DNA of 9,469 bases from Thermoleophilia bacterium (GTDB taxonomy: Bacteria; Actinomycetota; Thermoleophilia; Gaiellales; Gaiellaceae). Numbering within the stretch: position 1 is the first letter of the stretch; every line of letters starts with the position of its first letter. The stretch lies in NCBI GenBank assembly GCA_016844515.1, contig JAERMP010000066.1, positions 1 to 9,469 on the forward strand, read 5' to 3'. Below, piece after piece: positions 1-5,421 of this stretch. Below the pieces are notes generated by a model that had not been told where the DNA came from, searched no databases, and saw only the letters and a list, made by a program, of their open reading frames with translations. The translations under genes and the position numbers were made by a program.

Positions 1-588
1 GATGAGTGCCGGCTCGAAATCCACGAGCGTTTCCACGTCGCCGAAGAGTCGCTTCGCCTGTGGCCGCCGGTCTGTGTCGAGGAGGGGAAGCACGAGCCGC
101 TCGAACTCCGCGCACTGGTCGTGGTAGGCCTCGACCCAGTCGGGACGCTCCATAGGAAGCCCGGACGGGTCGAGCGCATGGAGTACCTCGAGGAACGCAC
201 GAACCCCGTCGGCGTCCTCGTCGACCAGCGGCTGACCGGGGATCAAGTGATAGCCGACGAAGAGCGGATTGCGCGAGATGTGCTCGAACGAAGGGACATC
301 CACCGGGAGTGCAGGAGCGAGCGCCGGCAGCACCACGATCTCGACCTCGAGCGCCTCTTCGACGGCGGCGCGCCGCGGAAAGCGGAACACCCAGTCGTCG
401 TCGACGATCGCTACCTCGAAGTCGTACCCGCCATCGATCTCAAGAATCGTTTTCGGGCTGCGTCCAAGCGCGTCTGCGATCAGCCCCTGGCGCTCGGTAG
501 TCACTCCCTGATGGTGTCTGACAGCGCTTGGCGGCGTCGGAGCGACGGTCTTGGCCAAGTCCGTCAGGTGACGGTCCTCGGGGGACAT
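1..588 (-). CDS. Phosphotransferase (APH/choline kinase family), 3' end beyond the window
   Basis: This is a 196-codon open frame without a stop, running leftward off the window edge. The translation has the N-lobe of an aminoglycoside-phosphotransferase-like kinase: GGYDFEVAIVDDDWVFRFPRR (residues 53-73, the nucleotide-binding beta sheet with the FRFPR motif), then LPALAPALPVDVPSFE (88-102) and the GYHLIPGQPL hinge segment (112-121). It ends at FEPALI, exactly where family members continue into the catalytic HGDL...N motif, so the active site lies outside the window. The family phosphorylates hydroxyl groups of small molecules with ATP or GTP; the substrate cannot be told. The start is uncertain. 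ATG at 588 (MSPEDRH) sits inside repeat copy A with no good Shine-Dalgarno sequence; ATGs at 639/642 and GTG at 504 are in frame. It is divergent from the next gene, which belongs to the same broad family but is not a close copy. Confidence 0.85.
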   Translation of the reverse strand, partial: MSPEDRHLTDLAKTVAPTPPSAVRHHQGVTTERQGLIADALGRSPKTILEIDGGYDFEVAIVDDDWVFRFPRRAAVEEALEVEIVVLPALAPALPVDVPSFEHISRNPLFVGYHLIPGQPLVDEDADGVRAFLEVLHALDPSGLPMERPDWVEAYHDQCAEFERLVLPLLDTDRRPQAKRLFGDVETLVDFEPALI

Positions 589-605
589 TCCCGCACACTC
601 GCGCA
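581..605 (+). repeat. Dispersed boundary repeat, copy A
   Basis: Reads GGGGACATTCCCGCACACTC followed by GCGCA. It lies between two divergent phosphotransferase genes and overlaps the first codons of the left one (MSP is encoded by its complement). It matches copy D at 21 of 25 positions, copy B at 20 of 25, and copy E at 17 of the first 19. All copies point the same way. Confidence 0.75.
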
Positions 606-660
606 ACGCACGATGCTCCTGCTGGGAGCGCACTGGCATCATCGTGGGCGGCTCATGGCC

Positions 661-1575
661 ATGGGCAAGATGCACGCAGACGAGATACACACCGACGTAT
701 CTCTCGTGGGCCGATTGCTCGCGACGCAGTTTCCGCAGTGGGCGGGACTTCCGATCGAACCGGTGCCATCCGCCGGGACGGACAATGCGCTCTATCGGCT
801 CGGCGATGACATGGTCGTGCGGCTACCGCGCAGGGAGCGGCCCAGCGGGACACTGGAGAAAGAACGCCAATGGCTGCCGATACTCGCTCCGCTCCTGCCG
901 CTGGCAGTCCCGGTCCCGCTGGCAGACGGGATGCCCGCCGATGGCTATCCCTTCGACTGGTCTGTGTACCGATGGCTAGAAGGCGAGGACGCGACCACGG
1001 TGCGTGTCACCGATCCGAGCCAATTCGCGATCGATCTGGCGCAGTTCGTTGCCGCGTTGCAGCAGATCGATCCCGCAGGCGGCCCGTCCCCCGGGGAGCA
1101 CAACGTCTTCCGCGGTGTACCGCTGGCAACGCGAGACGCTGGGACTCGCGGCGCGATCGGTTCCTTGCGCGGCGCGATCGACGTGGGAGCGGTGACCGCG
1201 GCGTGGGAGTCAGCCCTTCGGTCGCCGGAGTGGGAGCACCCGCCTGTCTGGATCCACGGGGACCTCGACTCACGAAACCTGCTGGTCGAAGACGGACGGC
1301 TGGGCGCCGTCATCGACTGGGGGTGTCTCGGCGTGGGCGACCCCGCGTGCGACGTGATGGTTGCGTGGAAGGTCCTCTCCGCGGACACGCGCGACCTCTT
1401 CCGGACCGCGCTCTCGGTCGACGAGTCGACCTGGGCGCGCGCTCGCGGCTGGGCGCTTTCCCAGGCGCTGGTGGCCCTGTCCTACTACACCCTGGAGACG
1501 AACCCCGTGCTCGTCCTGGAGGCTCGACGATGGATGGCCGAGGTACTCGCCGACCACGCGTCAATGTCTCCCTGA
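661..1575 (+). CDS. Aminoglycoside phosphotransferase family kinase
   Basis: Complete 304-residue protein, the normal size for this family. Residues 40-58 carry the N-lobe strand pair (TDNALYRLGDDMVVRLPRR), and LPILAPLLPLAVPVPLADG (72-90) follows. The catalytic loop is IHGDLDSRNLL (198-208) with base D201 and metal ligand N206. The DFG-equivalent is IDWG with D219, then GDPACDVMVAW (226-236). Every residue needed for ATP-dependent phosphotransfer is present. The substrate is unknown: such proteins in soil actinomycetes are often called resistance enzymes, but many act on other metabolites. ATG 661 (MGKMHADEI) was chosen because GGGCGG at 646-651 lies 9 nt upstream and relatives begin similarly; ATG 655 or 670 are alternatives. 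The frame stays open back to 121, but that part is antisense to the neighbouring kinase gene. It occupies the interval between repeat copies A and B alone. Confidence 0.9.
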   Translation: MGKMHADEIHTDVSLVGRLLATQFPQWAGLPIEPVPSAGTDNALYRLGDDMVVRLPRRERPSGTLEKERQWLPILAPLLPLAVPVPLADGMPADGYPFDWSVYRWLEGEDATTVRVTDPSQFAIDLAQFVAALQQIDPAGGPSPGEHNVFRGVPLATRDAGTRGAIGSLRGAIDVGAVTAAWESALRSPEWEHPPVWIHGDLDSRNLLVEDGRLGAVIDWGCLGVGDPACDVMVAWKVLSADTRDLFRTALSVDESTWARARGWALSQALVALSYYTLETNPVLVLEARRWMAEVLADHASMSP

Positions 1576-1625
1576 CTCGCCCTTCTCGTGTTCGGTCCCA
1601 GTCTTCAGACGAGCTGAGGCGCTCA

Positions 1626-1650
1626 AGAGACATTCGTGAACACTCGCGCA
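1626..1650 (+). repeat. Dispersed boundary repeat, copy B
   Basis: Reads AGAGACATTCGTGAACACTC followed by GCGCA. It lies in the 91-bp gap between the stops of two convergent genes (kinase and acetyltransferase). With copy C it forms a subgroup sharing GAACACT and a trailing CAGGC; B and C agree at 20 of 25 positions. Confidence 0.75.
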
Positions 1651-1666
1651 GGCCGAGTTCCTGATC

Positions 1667-2116
1667 TCAGTCGGCGAGTGACGGAAGGTGGATCAGCCCG
1701 GCGTCCGTCGGGCGAAAACCGCACGCATCGAAGTAGAAGGGTGCCAGGTCGGCCTCAAAGTCGACGTGTAGCCACTCGCATCCTGCGGCCTTGGCGTGCT
1801 GCGCTGCGACGTGGACGACCCGCGTTCCTATGCCCTTGCGTTGGTGAGCGCCGTGCGTCTTTGTGTCGATGACAAAGGCATGGTCTCCACCGTCAGAGAC
1901 GACGTTGACGAAGCCGACGAGACGCCCGCCGACATCGCGGGCAGTGACCCAACCCAGACTGTGTGGACGGATTCGATTCCACCAGCCGACCTCGGCGTTT
2001 CCGCCATGGGCATTGACTAGTTCAACCATCTCCGCGTCGGTCAACGGGCCGCGCCAGCGATACGTGACGCCGTCGGAGACGAACTGTGGTCGAACAGCGG
2101 GCGAAGCCAAGAACAA
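1667..2116 (-). CDS. GNAT-family N-acetyltransferase
   Basis: A 149-residue single-domain GNAT protein. It has the acetyl-CoA pyrophosphate-binding loop QRKGIGT (residues 92-98, the Q/RxxGxG/A motif A) at the start of the helix VVHVAAQHAKAAG, then strand WLHVDF (115-120), and a motif-B segment APFYFDACGFRPT (125-137) with Tyr128 near the usual general-acid position. The family moves acetyl from acetyl-CoA to an amine; the acceptor is unknown. The start is TTG at 2116, since a TGA codon lies directly upstream in frame. TTG at 2110 is possible, and the first ~16 residues are poorly conserved-looking, so the true N-terminus is unsure. It faces the upstream kinase tail to tail and lies alone between repeat copies B and C. 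Confidence 0.85.
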   Translation of the reverse strand: MFLASPAVRPQFVSDGVTYRWRGPLTDAEMVELVNAHGGNAEVGWWNRIRPHSLGWVTARDVGGRLVGFVNVVSDGGDHAFVIDTKTHGAHQRKGIGTRVVHVAAQHAKAAGCEWLHVDFEADLAPFYFDACGFRPTDAGLIHLPSLAD

Positions 2117-2120
2117 TCAG

Positions 2121-2126
2121 ATTATC
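2121..2126 (-). promoter_or_regulatory. Candidate -10 box of the acetyltransferase gene
   Basis: On the minus strand this reads GATAAT, four bases before the TTG start. No clear -35 is visible. It would imply a nearly or fully leaderless mRNA; there is no Shine-Dalgarno sequence to favour another reading. Confidence 0.3.
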
Positions 2127-2147
2127 CAGGTCCGTCTCTGCCCCTCG

Positions 2148-2172
2148 GGTGACATTCGCGAACACTGGCCCA
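2148..2172 (+). repeat. Dispersed boundary repeat, copy C
   Basis: Reads GGTGACATTCGCGAACACTG followed by GCCCA. It lies between the divergent acetyltransferase and hydrolase genes. It contains the perfect 8-bp palindrome TTCGCGAA (2155-2162), which other copies lack, so the palindrome is probably not the conserved function. Confidence 0.7.
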
Positions 2173-2274
2173 GGCGGCGCAGCTCACCCCTGGACGTCTG
2201 TACGTATCGGGCCGCCGGCATGACGGTGGGTGCCACCATCGTTGCGGCCTGGTCTGCGAGATTCGAGGCGTGAT

Positions 2275-2280
2275 TAGAGT
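2275..2280 (+). promoter_or_regulatory. Candidate -10 box of the hydrolase gene (leaderless)
   Basis: TAGAGT (fits TANNNT) ends 7 nt before ATG 2288. The intervening GGCGTCC has no ribosome-binding site, so the transcript would begin at or next to the start codon. No convincing -35 was found. Confidence 0.4.
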
Positions 2281-2287
2281 GGCGTCC

Positions 2288-2860
2288 ATGGCCGAGGTAC
2301 TGCTGTTTCACCACGCACAGGGGCAGACCGAAGGGTTCCTCGCCTTCGCCGACGAGCTGCGGGCTGCCGGCCACGTGGTACACGCCCCCGACCTGTACGA
2401 CGGAAAGACGTTTGCGGAGCTCGCCGATGGGGTCAGCTACGCGGAGCAGGTCGGTTTCGACGTGATCATCCAACGAGGTGCGGCCGCTGCGGAGGGTCTG
2501 CCGGCCGACATCGTCTACGCCGGCTTCTCTCTGGGCGTTCTACCGGCACAGATGCTCACCCAGACGCGTCCCGGTGCTCGGGGGGCGCTGCTGCTGCACG
2601 CGTGCGTTCCGACCTCGGCGTTCGAGGCTCCCTGGCCCGACGGCGTTCCCGTGCAGATCCACGCGATGGACGCCGACGAGTGGTTCGAGGAGGACCTCGC
2701 TGCTGCCCAGGGGCTCGTCGCCGAGATCCAGAACGCCGAGCTGTTTCTCTATCCAGGGAACGGGCACCTGTTCGCCGATAGCAGCCTGAGCGACTTCGAC
2801 CAAGAAGCAGCAGCGCTGCTCAAGGAGCGCACTCTCGCTTTCCTGGAAGCCGTCGGATAG
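2288..2860 (+). CDS. Dienelactone hydrolase family alpha/beta hydrolase
   Basis: A 190-residue protein with the compact dienelactone-hydrolase layout. It has first strand EVLLFHHAQG (residues 3-12), then HAPDLYDGKTF (32-42), nucleophile elbow GFSLG (79-83) with Ser81 where classical DLH has Cys, strand VQIHAMDADEWF (122-133) carrying the candidate acid Asp128 or Asp130, and YPGNGHLF (155-162) with the candidate catalytic His160. It should be a soluble cytoplasmic hydrolase acting on a small ester or lactone; the substrate is unknown. ATG 2288 was chosen over GTG 2270 because MAEVLLFHHA is the usual family start and a -10-like box sits 7 nt before it. It lies alone between repeat copies C and D. 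Confidence 0.88.
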   Translation: MAEVLLFHHAQGQTEGFLAFADELRAAGHVVHAPDLYDGKTFAELADGVSYAEQVGFDVIIQRGAAAAEGLPADIVYAGFSLGVLPAQMLTQTRPGARGALLLHACVPTSAFEAPWPDGVPVQIHAMDADEWFEEDLAAAQGLVAEIQNAELFLYPGNGHLFADSSLSDFDQEAAALLKERTLAFLEAVG

Positions 2861-2893
2861 CGGACGGTGGCGTAGGTGAGGGCGGCGCGGTCG

Positions 2894-2918
2894 AGAGACA
2901 TTTCCGCACGCTCGCGCA
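2894..2918 (+). repeat. Dispersed boundary repeat, copy D
   Basis: Reads AGAGACATTTCCGCACGCTC followed by GCGCA, 33 bp after the hydrolase stop. The similarity to copies A and E may run past the core into an AAGCATGGTC-like stretch. The rest of the gap to 3069 shows only a short hairpin (CTCCT-TGC-AGGAG, 3031-3043) ahead of the next gene's ribosome-binding site. Confidence 0.75.
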
Positions 2919-3056
2919 AGCATGGTCTTTGATCCTCGACCATGAAACCCGGCTGTGTTGCGAACCTATGCTTCTCAGGCCTTCGGAAATCCATGCGGCG
3001 CGCTAGCTTGTCTCCACGCCCGTGTTTCAACTCCTTGCAGGAGCCCGGCATCGGTG

Positions 3057-3063
3057 AAAGGAG
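3057..3063 (+). promoter_or_regulatory. Ribosome-binding site fixing start 3070
   Basis: AAAGGAG, six bases before ATG 3070. This is the clearest Shine-Dalgarno sequence in the left half, so this gene has a leader while several neighbours appear leaderless. Confidence 0.7.
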
Positions 3064-3069
3064 CAGTCC

Positions 3070-3384
3070 ATGAAGAAGAGGCTCGTGACGCGCTACGCGA
3101 TGCGGTCGGCTGAGGCAGCGAATGAGAACCAGCGACGAGTCGAAGGGGTCTTCGATGAACTGGCCGCTGCCAAGCCTGACAGCGTGAGCTACATAGTCCT
3201 CCGGCTCGCGGATGATTCCTTTGTGCACGTGTCTTTCCACAACCACGGCGATGACGAGGTGAACCCAATCGCTTCGACGGCTGCGTTTGCGCGTTTTCAG
3301 CAGGACCACGCCGACCGCCGCGAGGGCGGCGTCGACCAGCAGACCGCAGAGCTGGTCGGTGCCTATATCACCACTATCGACTGA
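3070..3384 (+). CDS. Small protein, probable dimeric alpha/beta-barrel fold
   Basis: A 104-residue soluble protein without signal peptide or membrane segment. The pattern is strand (KRLVTRYAM), helix (EAANENQRRVEGVFDELAAA), strand (SVSYIVLRLADDS), strand (FVHVSFHN), then helix (TAAFARFQQDHADRR) and a last strand (ELVGAYITTI). This beta-alpha-beta-beta-alpha-beta order, with the FVHV and F..FQ positions, is typical of small dimeric ferredoxin-like barrel proteins common in actinomycetes and related in fold to the ABM monooxygenases. No catalytic residue can be assigned, so the function is unknown. The start is supported by AAAGGAG six bases upstream. It sits alone between repeat copies D and E. 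Confidence 0.75.
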   Translation: MKKRLVTRYAMRSAEAANENQRRVEGVFDELAAAKPDSVSYIVLRLADDSFVHVSFHNHGDDEVNPIASTAAFARFQQDHADRREGGVDQQTAELVGAYITTID

Positions 3385-3426
3385 GCCCCATCCCGCCCCG
3401 GAGCTGCAGCACGCCGGGCTGAAACG

Positions 3427-4572
3427 TCAGGGGACACTCCCGCACGCTGGGGGCACGCAACGGATGATCGTCCTAGGGAGGGGTAGCTCCCCTCCACCTT
3501 CGGTGCAGTCGGCGAGGTAGAGGGCTGTGCCGAGGTCGCCAGTCCAGAGCGTGTAGCGGCCGCGCCCGTAGTCCGACCGACTGTGCTCCACCTGACCTGC
3601 AGCGTGCATCGCGAACGTGCGCGCTCGCGTGAGCCACCGTTCGTCTCCCGTGCGCTCGAGCAGCGCCAAGAATGCGTATCCGTTCCCCGCTGTGCCGTGG
3701 CAGAGGTTTGCGCCCTTTCGCAGCGGCCCAGCACGCCACGTCAACTCGCCGCCCGCAACCGCAAGCTCCTCGTCAAGCATGTGGGCGAGCGTCGCGACGA
3801 TCCCCGGCGCGCCATGGCACCACTGCGTGCGGATCTGGCCGTCGCGGTTTGCGTCGAGTCGCATCCCCGCGCGTCCCGGCCAGTTGACGAGCCCATCCGC
3901 CTCGACGGCAAATCGCTGGAGCGTCTCCGAGACGGCGGCGACATCGCCGAGCGCGAGCACACACCCTGCGAAACCGTGTGCCGGACCGAGATAGCGGGTG
4001 GTATGTCCATACAGTTGCTGCGTCCACAGGCCGTCGGGGTCACGTCGGCCGTGCAACCACTCGATGCTCGCCGTCACGTCGAGCCCGAGCTCGCGACCCG
4101 CGAGAATCGTGCCGGGACTGCCCCACATCAATTCGCAACGTTCATCTCGCTCGTTCGCCGCGATCAGCTCCGACAGCCGCTCGAGATTGGCCTGCGAAGG
4201 TGCGAGCCTCTGTAGCACCAGCCGGATGCCCATCTCGCCCCCCCAGAGGCTGCGCTCGGCGTCCTCGTCTGGAAAGTCTGGCTGGGCTTCGAGCGAACGC
4301 TCCAAGTACGGGACATAGTCCCGTCGTAACTCGACGAAGCCCCGCCGCGCGAGTCGGTGGAGCGCATCCACGACACCTGCGCCTCCGAGATACACCGTCC
4401 GAAATCGCGTCGACGCGTCGTCTTCCTCGATGACGTCCTGCGGATGCGTCGGCCACCCGTCGTCGAAAGCGCTCTCCGCGTCGGCAACGATCGAGGCGAT
4501 CGCGGTTCGCGCCCTTTCAGCGCTCCACGGCGCGTCCGCGAGCGCCTCGTGCGCTTCCGGCGAAAACAGCAT
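3427..4572 (-). CDS. Stand-alone LanC-like (lanthionine synthetase C-like) zinc protein
   Basis: A 381-residue protein with the repeated GxxG turns of the LanC alpha/alpha toroid: YLGGAGVV (61-68), WGSPGTI (150-156), GPAHGFAG (196-203), WCHGAPGI (251-258) and LCHGTAGNGY (290-299). By comparison with NisC, the zinc ligands are Cys252, Cys291 and His292, and His199 matches the catalytic His; all are intact. LanC proteins add Cys thiols to dehydrated residues to close thioether rings; LanC-like proteins elsewhere add glutathione to dehydrated residues. No precursor peptide, dehydratase or exporter lies in the window, so the partner is unknown. The last ~14 residues (RTIIRCVPPACGSVP) do not look like family sequence and are encoded largely by repeat copy E. 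ATG 4572 was preferred because a -10-like box precedes it and the upstream frame overlaps the Nudix regulator gene. Confidence 0.88.
   Translation of the reverse strand: MLFSPEAHEALADAPWSAERARTAIASIVADAESAFDDGWPTHPQDVIEEDDASTRFRTVYLGGAGVVDALHRLARRGFVELRRDYVPYLERSLEAQPDFPDEDAERSLWGGEMGIRLVLQRLAPSQANLERLSELIAANERDERCELMWGSPGTILAGRELGLDVTASIEWLHGRRDPDGLWTQQLYGHTTRYLGPAHGFAGCVLALGDVAAVSETLQRFAVEADGLVNWPGRAGMRLDANRDGQIRTQWCHGAPGIVATLAHMLDEELAVAGGELTWRAGPLRKGANLCHGTAGNGYAFLALLERTGDERWLTRARTFAMHAAGQVEHSRSDYGRGRYTLWTGDLGTALYLADCTEGGGELPLPRTIIRCVPPACGSVP
3430..3455 (+). repeat. Dispersed boundary repeat, copy E
   Basis: Reads GGGGACACTCCCGCACGCTG then GGGGCA, with one extra base relative to the others in the right half. 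It overlaps the 3' end of the LanC-like gene: that gene's stop codon (3427-3429) directly abuts the repeat. It matches copy A at 17 of the first 19 positions. Confidence 0.65.
3477..3495. terminator. GC-rich perfect hairpin inside the LanC-like 3' end
   Basis: GGAGGGG-TAGCT-CCCCTCC is a perfect 7-bp stem with a 5-base loop, within the last codons of the LanC-like gene (GGGELPL). It lies 93 bp after the stop of the convergent small gene, so it could end plus-strand transcription. It has no T-run on either strand, so calling it a terminator is tentative; it may be only a codon-level coincidence. Confidence 0.3.
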
Positions 4573-4578
4573 CGGGCG

Positions 4579-4584
4579 AGTCTG
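4579..4584 (-). promoter_or_regulatory. Candidate -10 box of the LanC-like gene (leaderless)
   Basis: On the minus strand CAGACT lies six bases before ATG 4572, with CGCCCG between and no ribosome-binding site. A TTCAAC-like -35 (complement of 4601-4606) has a 16-base spacer but is weak. Confidence 0.35.
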
Positions 4585-4594
4585 ACGCCGGTTC

Positions 4595-4612
4595 GGGGAC
4601 GTTGAACACGAG
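4595..4612 (+). repeat. Possible degenerate sixth repeat copy
   Basis: GGGGACGTTGAACACGAG recalls the left half of the boundary repeat (GGGGACATTC.CGAACAC) with a gap of a few bases. It falls between the LanC-like gene and the regulator, at the boundary position expected for a sixth copy. The similarity is too weak to be sure. Confidence 0.2.
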
Positions 4613-4617
4613 AGTAT

Positions 4618-4672
4618 TGGTCGACAAGACCAGAACCAGCTGCTACGGTAAGAGTCGTGACGACCAGAACCA
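4618..4672 (+). promoter_or_regulatory. Candidate operator: inverted and direct repeats before the Nudix regulator
   Basis: TGGTC-GACAA-GACCA (4618-4632) is a perfect 5-bp inverted repeat. In addition GTCG-N4-GACCAGAACCA occurs twice, at 4620-4638 and 4654-4672, exactly 34 bp apart, the second copy covering the start codon. These flank the candidate -10 box, as expected for an autoregulated repressor. The second copy is partly coding, and no known NrtR site was recognised. Confidence 0.4.
4644..4649 (+). promoter_or_regulatory. Candidate -10 box of the regulator-oxidoreductase operon
   Basis: TACGGT lies seven bases before GTG 4657, the same spacing as in the hydrolase gene, suggesting a leaderless operon mRNA. 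TTGGTC (4617-4622) is a poor -35 candidate and overlaps the inverted repeat. Confidence 0.35.
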
Positions 4673-5421
4673 ACGATCCCGGAGTGCCGGCGGACTACGA
4701 CCCATCGCAGTTCCCGGCGTTCGCAGTGACGGTGGATGTGGTGATCCTGACCATGTCCGAAGGCACGCTGCACGTGTTGCTCGTGCGCCGTGGGGAGGCG
4801 CCGTTCGAGGGGATGTGGGCGATCCCGGGTGGCTTCAAGCGTCCCACCGAGACGTTGGACGAGGCTGCGAGGCGGGAGCTGGCCGAGGAGACGGGTGTCG
4901 ATGTGCCGAGCTTGCTCACCCAGTTCGGTGCCTATGGCGATCCTGAGCGCGACCCGCGTCTGAACGTCGTCACGATCGCGTATCTCGCAGTGCTTCGCGA
5001 CGTGGGGGAAGTCGAGGCGGGCACGGATGCGGCAGACGCCGCCCTCGTCCCGGCGTCCGACGTGCTCAACGAGAGGATCAACCTAGCTTTCGATCACCTG
5101 CGGATCGTGCGCGATGCCGTCGAGCGCGTTCGCGTCGAGCTCGAGGTCTCGGGGATCGCGACGGCGTTCGTGGGAACGACGTTCACAATGGCCGAGCTGC
5201 GGGCGGTGTACGAGGCCATCTGGGGCGTGCAGCTCGACGCTGCGAACTTCCGTCGGAGCGTCGTCGCGGAGGACGGTTGGGTCATCCCGACCGGGCGCCG
5301 GGCTCGGCCCGGCGCAGCCGGCGGCAAGCCGGCGGAGCTCTATCGAGCGGGGCGGATGTGGAAGCAGGGCGGACCGATCCGGTTCCCGCAACCAGCCGAG
5401 AAGCGAAAGGGAACGAGATGA
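4657..5421 (+). CDS. NrtR-type regulator: Nudix domain plus winged helix
   Basis: 254 residues in two domains. The N-terminal Nudix domain (about 20-135) has strands FAVTVDVVILT and LHVLLVRRGEAPFEGMWAIPGG, then a complete Nudix box G59-x5-E65-x7-R73-E74-L75-x-E77-E78-x-G80-V81. The C-terminal part (about 140-245) is the winged helix of the NrtR group: FTMAELRAVYEAIWG, AANFRRSV and the wing ending KPAELYRAG (224-232). Known NrtR proteins bind ADP-ribose or related nucleotides and repress NAD-cofactor genes. Here the box is intact, so hydrolysis of ADP-ribose or another nucleotide diphosphate is also possible. The start is GTG 4657 (MTTRTNDPG), probably leaderless. Its stop overlaps the first oxidoreductase (ATGA), making it the first gene of that operon and its likely autoregulator. 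It diverges from the LanC-like gene. Confidence 0.9.
   Translation: MTTRTNDPGVPADYDPSQFPAFAVTVDVVILTMSEGTLHVLLVRRGEAPFEGMWAIPGGFKRPTETLDEAARRELAEETGVDVPSLLTQFGAYGDPERDPRLNVVTIAYLAVLRDVGEVEAGTDAADAALVPASDVLNERINLAFDHLRIVRDAVERVRVELEVSGIATAFVGTTFTMAELRAVYEAIWGVQLDAANFRRSVVAEDGWVIPTGRRARPGAAGGKPAELYRAGRMWKQGGPIRFPQPAEKRKGTR

Noticed and set aside
121..660. Long upstream extension of the plus-strand kinase frame
   Set aside because: It is antisense to the left kinase, whose translation shows clear family motifs; the plus-strand translation there looks like nothing known, and homologs start near MGKMHADE.
1603..1619. Hairpin CTTCAG-ACGAG-CTGAGG after the kinase as a terminator
   Set aside because: A 6-bp stem with a G-U pair and no T-run; too weak to call in GC-rich DNA.
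2155..2162. TTCGCGAA palindrome in repeat copy C as an SOS-type or other operator
   Set aside because: Not preserved in copies A, D and E, and it does not match the actinobacterial SOS box.
581..3455. Integron attC sites as the explanation of the boundary repeats
   Set aside because: No GTTRRRY/RYYYAAC ends, no conserved inverted-repeat structure, no integrase, and genes in both orientations. A cassette-like layout remains, but not a classical integron.
581..3455. CRISPR array
   Set aside because: Repeats are imperfect, 500-1050 bp apart, and the intervals are genes.
3583..4433. Plus-strand open frames across the LanC-like gene
   Set aside because: They are GC-rich antisense shadows; only the minus strand shows the conserved GxxG and zinc motifs.
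5277..5417. Upstream extension of oxidoreductase paralog 1
   Set aside because: It overlaps the conserved winged-helix end of the regulator in another frame; the family start MRAVVYDRYG and the ATGA overlap mark 5418.
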